From: UBA1479 sp963976055
Lineage (GTDB): Bacteria > Pseudomonadota > Alphaproteobacteria > Rhodospirillales > Casp-alpha2
Reading direction: 5' to 3'
DNA: 64,000 nucleotides
Assembly (NCBI GenBank): GCA_963976055.1
Contig: CAXBJB010000011.1
Span: 1 to 64,000, forward strand
The notes below the pieces were generated by a model that did no database searches, was not told the origin of the DNA, and saw only the letters and a program-made list of their open reading frames with translations. The first letter of the stretch is position 1, and every line of letters starts with the position of its first letter. This document shows positions 1 to 7,191 of the stretch, piece by piece. The translations under genes and the position numbers were made by a program.

Positions 1-15
1 GGAGAGATCGGTCAC

Positions 16-945
16 GTGCAGAAAACCCTTTCCATCGTCGTTCCCGTCTACTTCAACGAGGGATCGCTGCCCGACCTCTTCGGCGAACTTGCGCGGCTCG
101 AGGCGTCGCTCGGCGAACGCGGCATGAACCTGGAGCTGGTCTTCGTGGACGACGGGTCCGGTGACCAATCGTTCGCGCGGCTGATGGAGATCAAGGAAAA
201 ACGCCCGGCGACAAAGGTCATCAAGCTGGCGCGCAACTTCGGCGCCGTGGCGGCAACCAAGACGGGCATGAAACACGTTTCGGGCGATTGCGTTGCCGTG
301 GTTGCCGCCGACCTGCAGGATCCGATCGGTATGGTTCTGGAGATGGCCGACTGCTGGCTCGACGGCCACAAGTTCGTCATCTGCACCCGCACCGCGCGGG
401 CAGATCCGTTTCTGAATCGGCTGTTCGCCGCCGCCTATTACCGCTTGGTCCGAGCGCTGATCGTCGATGACTATCCCATCGGCGGGTTCGACCTGATGTT
501 GTTCGACAAGACGATGCTGCCCTTCCTGGTCAACAGCAACAAGAACATCAACACCCACCTGTACGCATTCTGGCTGGGCTTTAAGCCCAAGGTGCTGACC
601 TACAAACGGCCTGAGCGGCGGCACGGTAAGTCCATGTGGACCTTCGGCAAGCGGCTGAAGCTGTTCCTAGATACCATCACCGGGTTTTCGGTCACGCCGA
701 TCCGGCTCATTTCCGGATTCGGCGTCCTGACCTCGATCGGCAGCTTCATCTACGGTCTGTGGATACTGGTCGGTGCCCTGTCCGGTCACATCGACGTCGC
801 CGGGTTCGCGACCCTGGTCAGCCTGATCTGTTTCTTTTCCGGACTGATCCTGGTCATGCTCGGCATCGTCGGCGAGTATCTGTGGCGAATATTCGACATC
901 GTCTCTTCCAAGCCGGAATCGGTCATAGACGAAATCCACTGTTGA
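16..945 (+). CDS. GtrB/DPM1-type family 2 glycosyltransferase
   Basis: This 309-residue protein is a family 2 glycosyltransferase of the kind that moves a sugar from a nucleotide donor onto polyprenyl phosphate at the inner membrane. The N-terminal GT-A domain has DDGSGD at residues 45-50 and DLQDP at 99-103, which are the nucleotide and metal-binding acidic motifs. A basic segment (KHGKSMW-like, around 205-215) is followed by two C-terminal membrane helices (about 230-260 and 265-290), the usual GtrB architecture. It starts with GTG at 16 after a GGAGAG. A GtrA-type protein is encoded two genes downstream, as expected for a lipid-linked sugar donor system. The sugar is unknown. Confidence 0.9.
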   Translation: MQKTLSIVVPVYFNEGSLPDLFGELARLEASLGERGMNLELVFVDDGSGDQSFARLMEIKEKRPATKVIKLARNFGAVAATKTGMKHVSGDCVAVVAADLQDPIGMVLEMADCWLDGHKFVICTRTARADPFLNRLFAAAYYRLVRALIVDDYPIGGFDLMLFDKTMLPFLVNSNKNINTHLYAFWLGFKPKVLTYKRPERRHGKSMWTFGKRLKLFLDTITGFSVTPIRLISGFGVLTSIGSFIYGLWILVGALSGHIDVAGFATLVSLICFFSGLILVMLGIVGEYLWRIFDIVSSKPESVIDEIHC

Positions 946-963
946 CATGGGGGAGCGTTCGTC

Positions 964-1905
964 GTGTTGAAAGTGGACCGCTATGATCCAAGCCGCGCCG
1001 ACCAATGGAACCGGTTCGTGGCAACGTCGCGCAACGGTACGTTCCTATTCGACCGCCGCTACATGGACTATCACAAGAACCGCTTCGAGGACCTGTCGCT
1101 GGTGATCAGCAAGGATGACCGGATCGTGGCGCTGTTGCCCGCAAACCGCGGCGACGGGAGCACCCTCTACAGCCATCGCGGCCTAACCTATGGCGGCCTG
1201 ATCGTCCAACCCGACATGACGACGCCGCTGATGCTGGACATTTTCGCCGCAATGGCGCCGGCGCTTCGCGACGCTGCGTTCGCGCATATGGTCTACAAGA
1301 CGGTTCCCGCGATCTACCGCCGCACCCTCGGCGAGGATGACCTCTACGCCCTGGCCCGTGTCGGGGCAACGCTTCTGCAGAGGGACACCTTCAGCGTGAT
1401 CGCGCTGGACGCCCCCAGGACCGTGCAGACCCGGCGCAAGCGCGGCGGCGCCAAGGCCCGCAAGACCGGCGTCGCGATATCCCCTGCCGTCGCGCTCGCG
1501 GATTTCTGGCCCGTCCTGGAAGCGCGCCTAGCGGCCACTCACGGCGCCACCCCCGTGCACAGCCTGGATGAGATTCAACGCCTGCAGAAAAGCTTTCCAA
1601 GCAACATTACCGTGACGGCCGCGGTCCTCGATGGGGAAATCCTGGCGGGTCTGGTTCTCTACGACACAGGCATCGTCGTCCGAGCACAGTACATTGCGGC
1701 CTCCGACAGGGGGCAGGAGCTGGGCGCCCTGGACCTGCTCATCCAAGAGACCTGCGTGCGCTTCGAATCGTCGCGCGACTATTTCGACCTCGGGAGCTCT
1801 AACGCGGCCGATGGCGACGGCTTGAACCTTGGCCTGATCGAATTCAAGGAGGGCTTCGGTGCGCGCACCGTGGCCCATGACATCTACCAATGGGATTTCG
1901 CATGA
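964..1905 (+). CDS. FemAB/GNAT-like acyltransferase
   Basis: This 313-residue soluble protein resembles the FemAB-like or GNAT_acetyltransf proteins of polysaccharide loci, which transfer an acyl or aminoacyl group to a sugar or lipid. The C-terminal half holds a GNAT-like core with the pattern AGLVLYDTG, then GALDLLIQ and YFDLGSSN, followed by LIEFKEGFGA, which is typical of this group. The start is GTG at 964 (TTG at 967 is possible) after a GGGGGAG sequence. Its stop overlaps the next gene in an ATGA, so the two are probably translationally coupled. The substrate cannot be read from the sequence. Confidence 0.7.
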   Translation: MLKVDRYDPSRADQWNRFVATSRNGTFLFDRRYMDYHKNRFEDLSLVISKDDRIVALLPANRGDGSTLYSHRGLTYGGLIVQPDMTTPLMLDIFAAMAPALRDAAFAHMVYKTVPAIYRRTLGEDDLYALARVGATLLQRDTFSVIALDAPRTVQTRRKRGGAKARKTGVAISPAVALADFWPVLEARLAATHGATPVHSLDEIQRLQKSFPSNITVTAAVLDGEILAGLVLYDTGIVVRAQYIAASDRGQELGALDLLIQETCVRFESSRDYFDLGSSNAADGDGLNLGLIEFKEGFGARTVAHDIYQWDFA

Positions 1906-2336
1906 TGACCGGCCGTTTTCGGCTCCCTTCGCTTTCCCTGGACGACTGGCCGACCCTGCGCAAGCGGCTGCGCACGTTCATCGTCATTGGGTTCATCAAC
2001 ACCGGCGCGACTTACGTGCTGTTCCTGCTCGCCAATCTGGTGACACCCTACCAGGCCGCCTTCACCATCTCCTTCGCGGCCGGTGTTGTGTTCTCCGCCT
2101 ATGCCAACGGTATCTGGGTCTTCCAGCGCCATCCGAGAAAGCGCGACGTCGTCGCCTACGCGGTGTTCTACATCCTCAACTACGTGGTCCGGCTGTACCT
2201 TCTGGTCCTGCTGGTCGAACGCTTCACCATGCCCGAGTACGCGGCCCCGCTGGTCGTGGTCGTCGTGATGATCCCGGTCAGCTATCTGGGCGCGAACCTG
2301 ATCCTGGGCGACTTAGTGCGGGAGAGAAAGCGATGA
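1902..2336 (+). CDS. GtrA family membrane protein
   Basis: The protein of about 144 residues has four predicted membrane helices, the GtrA family layout (family members are usually 120-150 residues). GtrA proteins are thought to flip or position polyprenyl-phosphate sugars made by GtrB. Helix segments are visible at FIVIGFINTGATYVLFLLAN, AAFTISFAAGVVFSAYANG, VFYILNYVVRLYLLVLLV and PLVVVVVMIPVSYLGAN. I prefer ATG at 1902, which overlaps the preceding stop in an ATGA; ATG at 1890 and 1905 are in frame. It sits with the GtrB-like gene at 16-945, separated by the acyltransferase gene. Confidence 0.88.
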   Translation: MMTGRFRLPSLSLDDWPTLRKRLRTFIVIGFINTGATYVLFLLANLVTPYQAAFTISFAAGVVFSAYANGIWVFQRHPRKRDVVAYAVFYILNYVVRLYLLVLLVERFTMPEYAAPLVVVVVMIPVSYLGANLILGDLVRERKR

Positions 2337-2767
2337 ACTCGGCGACCCCGGCGGCGCCCGGGTCTGGCCCGCGCGCGGTCAACCTGCAGGCGATCCCCGA
2401 CGGCCGCGGCCTGTTGTGCGTGGCCGAATGCGACCGACACGTGCCGTTCACGGTCAAGCGGGTGTTCTATATCAGCGGCATGAGGTCCGGCGTGGCCCGG
2501 GGCCATCACGCCCACCGTGAGCAGATGCAGTTCATCATCTGTCCCGCCGGCGCCCTCCAGCTGGACTGCCAATGGGCCAGCGGGACCGGAAGCCTGCGGC
2601 TCGACACCCCGGACAGGGGGTTGTTCGTTCCAGCCATGACGTGGTTGTCCTTTCGGGCGGAAACGGACGAAGCGCTCTGTATGGTGCTGGCGTCCGGTCC
2701 CTACGACGAAAGCGACTACATCCGCAACGCCGACGAGTTCAAACAGCTGCTTGCGGGCGCCGGCTGA
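2333..2767 (+). CDS. FdtA/QdtA-type dTDP-sugar 3,4-ketoisomerase (WxcM-like cupin)
   Basis: This 144-residue single-domain cupin begins at ATG 2333, overlapping the previous stop in an ATGA. The segment RVFYISGMRSGVARGHHAHR is the family signature of FdtA/QdtA/WxcM ketoisomerases, which convert dTDP-4-keto-6-deoxyglucose to its 3-keto isomer. The paired histidines of GHHAH and the downstream RLDTPDRGLFVP and MTWLSFRAETDEALCMVLAS also match. The usual partner, a 3-aminotransferase, is not adjacent, although several aminotransferases lie downstream. It stops at 2767, immediately against the stop of the opposing gene. Confidence 0.85.
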   Translation: MNSATPAAPGSGPRAVNLQAIPDGRGLLCVAECDRHVPFTVKRVFYISGMRSGVARGHHAHREQMQFIICPAGALQLDCQWASGTGSLRLDTPDRGLFVPAMTWLSFRAETDEALCMVLASGPYDESDYIRNADEFKQLLAGAG

Positions 2768-4678
2768 TCACGGCTTAGATTTCAGGAACACGAAATGCCC
2801 GTACCCGGGGAGCTCTCGCTTCTCGGCGCCGAGGGCGAGTAGCTTGTCCTCGTAGGGTTTTACGTAGTTGCGGTAGCGCAGGCCGATATTAATGCCGCTG
2901 CCTTCAATGGTGCGGAACGTCTCGGAGATAAGAAGGCAGTCGACCTTATCCGGCGTCAACGGGTTGGGCACCTCGCCTCCAAGCTTGCCGATCGGCGGGA
3001 TGTCCTGGGCGCCGTAGAAGCGGTCGATGGGCATTGGCAGGAAAGACGCATAGAACAGGTGGTCGAGGGCGAGGACCCCCTTGCAGGACAGGACTTCGGG
3101 CTGAATTCGCCGGAAGACCAAATTGGGCGACAAGTTCGGAGGGCGGATTTCCAGGATACGGAGATCGCCGACGGCGACGTCGGCGGCCGCTTGACGCACC
3201 ATCTTCGCCCATTGCACCGCCGGGTCGCAGAACAGCAACACTCCCAGGGCGACGATCAGGCCGGAGGCATGCCTGGCAATCATCCTTGCCCAGGCCGGAC
3301 CAAAGCGCGCGAACACGATGCCGACAACGACAATAGCGAGCGCCGCTAGGGGGACCAGGGGGAAGCCGCGAGCCCCTGCGAACCAGGCCAAGGTGCGGTC
3401 GCCCAGATAGAGGACCGCGAGCCAAGCGAGCATGCCGAAGACCAAGGGATCGAGGGGTTTCTCCCGGTCTAACGCGCGCACGACTGCACCCCCCACATAA
3501 AGGCCCGCCAGGATGAACACGGGCACCGTCGCGCCGTAATGGCGCGCGACCCAGCCGCCGCCAAGAAGCTGCGGCAACATGGTCGCGGCGCAGCCGAGCA
3601 CGAAGGCGCAAAACAGGCCCCGGTTGCTCGGCGCGCGGGCGGCCCGCATCAGGGCCGCGCAAAACACCAGCAGGGTCACGCTGAAATGACTGATTAGCAC
3701 CAAGTTCTCGGAATGAGTGGCGCGCGGCAAAAGCGTCTTCCCGGTGACGCCCGTCAACAGATCGGGAATGGCATCGTCGATCAGCGAGGCGACGAGTGGC
3801 AGGTTGGCCTTGAGCATGTCGGCGACGGTCGCCGTGTCACCGAAAAACACCTTGTTGGTCACGTACCAGTCGTGGCCGAAGATGGTGCCGAACTTCTGTA
3901 GGGTGAGCTTATAGTTGATGAGCTGGAATGTATTGGCCTCGCCCAGGGATTTAGGATTGTTGATCGGCATCCAGGTGGTCGAAGCCGCATAGACGTTGTT
4001 CCACGGGTTGTCCCACTGCAACATCAAGCTCACCGCGCAGAACGCCACAGGCACCAGGATCGGCCAGTCGCTCGGGCGCGGGATCAGGTGCAGCACACCC
4101 GACCGGCCCTGGTGACGGAACAGGGTGAACAGATCGACCACCACGAACAGCAGCAGCATCGGCAGAAACGTTACGCGGAACAGATAGGCGGCTAGAACCA
4201 AGGCGTAGAAGAGGACAACGGACCCACGCCGGTCGTCGTCGCGGATGCGCAGGGTCAGGCCAAAGATCACCAGCGCCAGCCCGACGCCCTGACCGAAGGC
4301 GGCTGCATCTTCCAGAAACGGCAACCAAATCAGGGCCGCGAAGGCCGCCACCGGACGGCACGCGAACTGACATGTCAGCGTATAGAGGGCGGCGAACAGG
4401 AAGGCTGCGCGGACTGCGTACTCCAGCTTGAAGCTGAGCGGATAGTCTAGAAGCTGGAACGGCGCCAGGTAGAGCGCACTGATGGGGCTGCGGTCGAACA
4501 CCGGGAAGCCGCCGGTTTCCAAAAGTACGCGCGCAAAAAACCAGTAATAGAGGTTCTCGCCGTGGATTTCGTGATGCCGGATCAGCATCAGGACGACGAC
4601 AACGGCGACGCCCACAGCGATCGAGAATATTTGTCTCCGACTGCGGATTGTGCTTGAAATCAATGGTCGACTCCGCAT
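2768..4678 (-). CDS. Large polytopic membrane protein, possible GT-C glycosyltransferase
   Basis: This 636-residue protein has a single hydrophobic helix near residue 20-35, a loop with EIHGENLYYWF, and roughly ten further membrane segments to about residue 480. A soluble C-terminal part of about 150 residues follows. The layout is like GT-C or uncharacterised O-antigen-locus membrane proteins, but I see no decisive family motif, so transfer of a lipid-linked sugar is only a suggestion. It is on the opposite strand to its neighbours. Its stop abuts the stop of the ketoisomerase gene with no gap, so the two transcripts converge. It shares a 97-base divergent region with 4776. Confidence 0.6.
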   Translation of the reverse strand: MRSRPLISSTIRSRRQIFSIAVGVAVVVVLMLIRHHEIHGENLYYWFFARVLLETGGFPVFDRSPISALYLAPFQLLDYPLSFKLEYAVRAAFLFAALYTLTCQFACRPVAAFAALIWLPFLEDAAAFGQGVGLALVIFGLTLRIRDDDRRGSVVLFYALVLAAYLFRVTFLPMLLLFVVVDLFTLFRHQGRSGVLHLIPRPSDWPILVPVAFCAVSLMLQWDNPWNNVYAASTTWMPINNPKSLGEANTFQLINYKLTLQKFGTIFGHDWYVTNKVFFGDTATVADMLKANLPLVASLIDDAIPDLLTGVTGKTLLPRATHSENLVLISHFSVTLLVFCAALMRAARAPSNRGLFCAFVLGCAATMLPQLLGGGWVARHYGATVPVFILAGLYVGGAVVRALDREKPLDPLVFGMLAWLAVLYLGDRTLAWFAGARGFPLVPLAALAIVVVGIVFARFGPAWARMIARHASGLIVALGVLLFCDPAVQWAKMVRQAAADVAVGDLRILEIRPPNLSPNLVFRRIQPEVLSCKGVLALDHLFYASFLPMPIDRFYGAQDIPPIGKLGGEVPNPLTPDKVDCLLISETFRTIEGSGINIGLRYRNYVKPYEDKLLALGAEKRELPGYGHFVFLKSKP

Positions 4679-4775
4679 CGCCGTATCCGTTAAGAGGCGA
4701 TCATCCGATCTTTTCGCAGATTCCTAGCTGGGCCACGGCAATCGCTCTAAGGGGTCACCATGACAAGGAATACTG

Positions 4776-5798
4776 ATGGATAAGGAACTAGGCTCCGTCT
4801 ACGTCTGCCCCTATACCCGGGCTCAGTTGGAACTGCAAGCCGAACGGACCGAAGGCAGTGACGTCGTCACCGGACGCCTGACGGCACCGGACGGCAAGAC
4901 CTATCCCATCACAGACGGCATCCCCTGTCTGATCGATTCTGCGAAGATGGCGGGCAGCGCTGACGAAGAACGCGAGATGGCGTTCTATCAGGAATTCTAC
5001 CGCGAGTACGACGGCCATATGGAATGGCTGTTCCGGAGCTTTTTCCTGGACGAGTTCGAGGTCCGCAGCCGCGTGGTAGACATGCTGCGGATCAAACCCA
5101 ATGACAGGGTTCTCGAGGTCGGGTGCGGAACCTGCCGGGATTCCGAACTGATCGCCGAGCGACTGTCTTCGGACGGCGTCCTGTTCCTTCAGGACCTCTC
5201 GGAGAACATGCTGAAGCTTGGCCGGGAGCGGCTTCGCGAACTCCTCGCCGACAAAACGGCTCCGCGCATCGAATATTCGCTAGGCAGCGCCCTCCACCTC
5301 GCTCTACCCAACGATTGCGTCGATGCGGCCTTCCATTTTGGCGGCCTAAACCTGTTTGCCGAAGTGCCGGCGGCCCTGGCCGAGATGGCCCGCGTCGTCA
5401 AACCGGGCGGCAGGGTGGTGGTCGGCGACGAGAGCGTGGCGCCCTGGCTACGCGGCCACGATTTCGGCAAGATCCTGATGAATTCCCATCACCTCTACCG
5501 ATTCGAGGCGCCCATCGCCGACCTGCCGGCCTGCGCGGACGAGGTATCACTGCATTGGATTGTGGCTAACGCGTTCTATGTTATTGAATTCACCGTCGCC
5601 GAAGGGCCGCCAGCCGTCGACCTGGATCTGACCATCCCGGGTCCACGCGGCGGCACGCACCGGACGCGTTACTTCGGGGCGACCCCGGGAGTTTCGCCCA
5701 ATCTACGGGACAAAGCGCTCGCCGCCGCCGCCGAAGAGGGGCAAAACCTCCATCAATGGCTGGAACAGGCTATGCGGGACAAACTGGGGGACTCCTGA
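4776..5798 (+). CDS. SAM methyltransferase with Trm112-like N-terminus and RHH-like C-terminus
   Basis: This 340-residue protein has three parts. Residues about 8-55 resemble a Trm112/UPF0434 domain (CPYTRAQLEL, then GKTYPITDGIPCLI). Residues about 85-260 are a class I methyltransferase with motif I VLEVGCGTC at 112-120. Residues 305-340 contain SPNLRDKALAAAAEEG followed by LHQWLEQAM, which looks like the C-terminal ribbon-helix-helix tail of HicB-type proteins. It starts at ATG 4776 after AAGGAATACTG. A short overlapping ATG frame at 4759 ends within eight codons and is ignored. The methyl acceptor is unknown; a glycan or lipid precursor is likely from context. Confidence 0.75.
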   Translation: MDKELGSVYVCPYTRAQLELQAERTEGSDVVTGRLTAPDGKTYPITDGIPCLIDSAKMAGSADEEREMAFYQEFYREYDGHMEWLFRSFFLDEFEVRSRVVDMLRIKPNDRVLEVGCGTCRDSELIAERLSSDGVLFLQDLSENMLKLGRERLRELLADKTAPRIEYSLGSALHLALPNDCVDAAFHFGGLNLFAEVPAALAEMARVVKPGGRVVVGDESVAPWLRGHDFGKILMNSHHLYRFEAPIADLPACADEVSLHWIVANAFYVIEFTVAEGPPAVDLDLTIPGPRGGTHRTRYFGATPGVSPNLRDKALAAAAEEGQNLHQWLEQAMRDKLGDS

Positions 5799-5897
5799 CC
5801 GCCCGGCAAGGCCGCTCATCCAGATTCCAGGCGTGACAATCCCCCCTTCCAGAGCCTCGGATTACCGTCGCCGCCAACCAGTAACCTGCGAATATCA

Positions 5898-5927
5898 TTG
5901 ACGTTCAAACCGTGAACGCCCTATGTT
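5898..5927 (+). promoter_or_regulatory. Promoter P1 of the regulator gene
   Basis: TTGACG (5898-5903) and TATGTT (5922-5927) are separated by 18 bases and match sigma-70-type -35 and -10 boxes at five and four of six positions. The -10 runs into the operator at 5924-5940. The start of transcription would fall near 5934, giving a very short leader before the ATG at 5950. The same -10 sequence fused to the same operator occurs at 15601. Confidence 0.6.
5902..5918. promoter_or_regulatory. Operator O1, palindrome CGTTCA-N5-TGAACG
   Basis: CGTTCA (5902-5907) and TGAACG (5913-5918) form a perfect 6-base inverted repeat around AACCG. It overlaps the -35 box and spacer of P1. Its centre (5910) lies exactly 22 bases, about two helical turns, from the centre of O2 (5932), which favours cooperative binding of two dimers on one DNA face. 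Confidence 0.7.
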
Positions 5928-5940
5928 CACGATATGAACA
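5924..5940. promoter_or_regulatory. Operator O2, palindrome TGTTCA-N5-TGAACA
   Basis: TGTTCA (5924-5929) and TGAACA (5935-5940) form a perfect inverted repeat around CGATA, covering the P1 -10 and predicted start site. It lies ten bases upstream of the winged-helix regulator gene, which points to autoregulation. The same half-sites with the same spacing recur at 15603-15619. Confidence 0.8.
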
Positions 5941-5949
5941 TGAGGTCCC

Positions 5950-6594
5950 ATGGCTGACGGAAAATTCGACGCGCAATCTCGCTCGCAGATGGTCGAAACG
6001 ACCCTTGATCTGCTCGACGTCGTTTCGACGGAAAACGAGGTGTCCCAGCGCGGCCTGGCCGAACGCCTGGGTGTCGCCCTCGGGTTGACCAACGCGGTGC
6101 TCAAGCGCTGCGTGCGCAAGGGTCTTCTCAAGGTCCGCCAAGCCCCGGCGCGGCGCTACGCCTATTACCTGACGCCGAAGGGCTTCAAGGAGAAAAGCCG
6201 ACTCACGGCGGAATACCTGTATACTTCGCTGACATTCTACCGCGACGCCCGCCAGGATTTCGACGACCTCTTGGCCTATTGCGCCAACCGAGGCTGGCGC
6301 CGGGTCGCCTTGGTCGGTGTGAGCGAGCTGTCCGAGATCGCGACGCTGGCGGCGATCGGCCGCGAAACGGAAGTTGTCGGTATCCTCGACGGCGGGCGTA
6401 ACGAGACCACTTCCTGCGGCCTGCGTATCTTTCGCACCTTCGCGGAATGCCAGGCCGAAGGCTCCCCCGACATCTTCATCCTGACGACGATCACCGATCC
6501 TCAGGCGGCGTTCGATTCCCTGGCGGCGGAGATTCCCCACGGCCTGATCCTGACGCCGAAAGCCTTGCGCATTTCCCGCCTCGGCGGGGCCTGA
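5950..6594 (+). CDS. MarR-like winged-helix transcriptional regulator with Rossmann-like C-domain
   Basis: This 214-residue protein has an N-terminal winged helix (about residues 10-90: QRGLAERLGVALGLTNAVLK as helix-turn-helix, then GLLKVRQAP and YYLTPKGFKEK as the wing). The C-terminal domain (about 100-214) has alternating strands VALVGVSELSEI, EVVGILDGG and DIFILTTI, like a CoA-binding or nucleotide-binding Rossmann fold, and so may sense a ligand. The start at ATG 5950 follows TGAGG. It lies 22 bases upstream of an RfaH-like gene and directly behind two tandem operators, so it is the likely binder of TGTTCA-N5-TGAACA. Repression is inferred from operator placement over the -10. Confidence 0.8.
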   Translation: MADGKFDAQSRSQMVETTLDLLDVVSTENEVSQRGLAERLGVALGLTNAVLKRCVRKGLLKVRQAPARRYAYYLTPKGFKEKSRLTAEYLYTSLTFYRDARQDFDDLLAYCANRGWRRVALVGVSELSEIATLAAIGRETEVVGILDGGRNETTSCGLRIFRTFAECQAEGSPDIFILTTITDPQAAFDSLAAEIPHGLILTPKALRISRLGGA

Positions 6595-6616
6595 GTCAAG
6601 TTAGAGAGCACCGTCC

Positions 6617-7108
6617 ATGAACTGGTACGTCGCCTATACCCAGCCGCAGAAGGAATTGCTGGCCCTGCATAACCTGCGGAACCAGGGACTCCATGCCTAT
6701 CTGCCGCGGTATTCGAAGACGCGGCGCCACGCCCGGCGCACGGATACCGTCCTCACGCCCCTGTTTCCCCGCTACATGTTCGTCAAGATGGACGCCGCGC
6801 AGCAGCGCTGGCGCGCGATCAACGGCACCCTGGGCATTGCCTACCTGTTGAGCGACGGCGAATTTCCGCTGGTACTGTCGTCGGCGGCAATCGACGCGAT
6901 CAAGAACCGCGAATCCAACGGCATCGTCACGATCTCGCCGCCCAATTTCGAAAAGGGCCAGAAAGTGCGGATTATCGACGGACCACTCGCCGAATTGGAA
7001 GGGTGTTTCGAATGCGTCGACGACCAAGAACGCGTCGTCTTGTTGATGGACCTGCTTGGACGGGCGGTGCGGACACGCGTCGAGGCGCGCACCGTGACCG
7101 CCGCCTGA
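6617..7108 (+). CDS. rfaH: RfaH-like transcription antitermination protein (NusG paralogue)
   Basis: This 163-residue protein matches the length of E. coli RfaH (162). Residues 1 to about 105 are an NGN domain (NWYVAYTQPQKE, then TPLFPRYMFVKMD, then INGTLGIAYL), and about 110-163 a KOW domain (KGQKVRIIDGPLAELEGCF). The PLFPxYxFV motif and overall spacing fit the RfaH branch rather than housekeeping NusG, which is longer. Such proteins bind RNA polymerase paused at ops and suppress termination in long polysaccharide operons. It is co-transcribed with the regulator (gap 22 bases). A perfect ops element lies at 15656-15668, making this locus self-contained. Several E. coli ops-reading residues look substituted, as discussed in the findings. 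Confidence 0.87.
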   Translation: MNWYVAYTQPQKELLALHNLRNQGLHAYLPRYSKTRRHARRTDTVLTPLFPRYMFVKMDAAQQRWRAINGTLGIAYLLSDGEFPLVLSSAAIDAIKNRESNGIVTISPPNFEKGQKVRIIDGPLAELEGCFECVDDQERVVLLMDLLGRAVRTRVEARTVTAA

Positions 7109-7191
7109 CGTCAGGCGGGGACCCCGTCGCCCCCGCGCCCCGTCAACCTATCTGGAATAATTATGTCAATTGGCCGAGGCCGCCGAATCAC

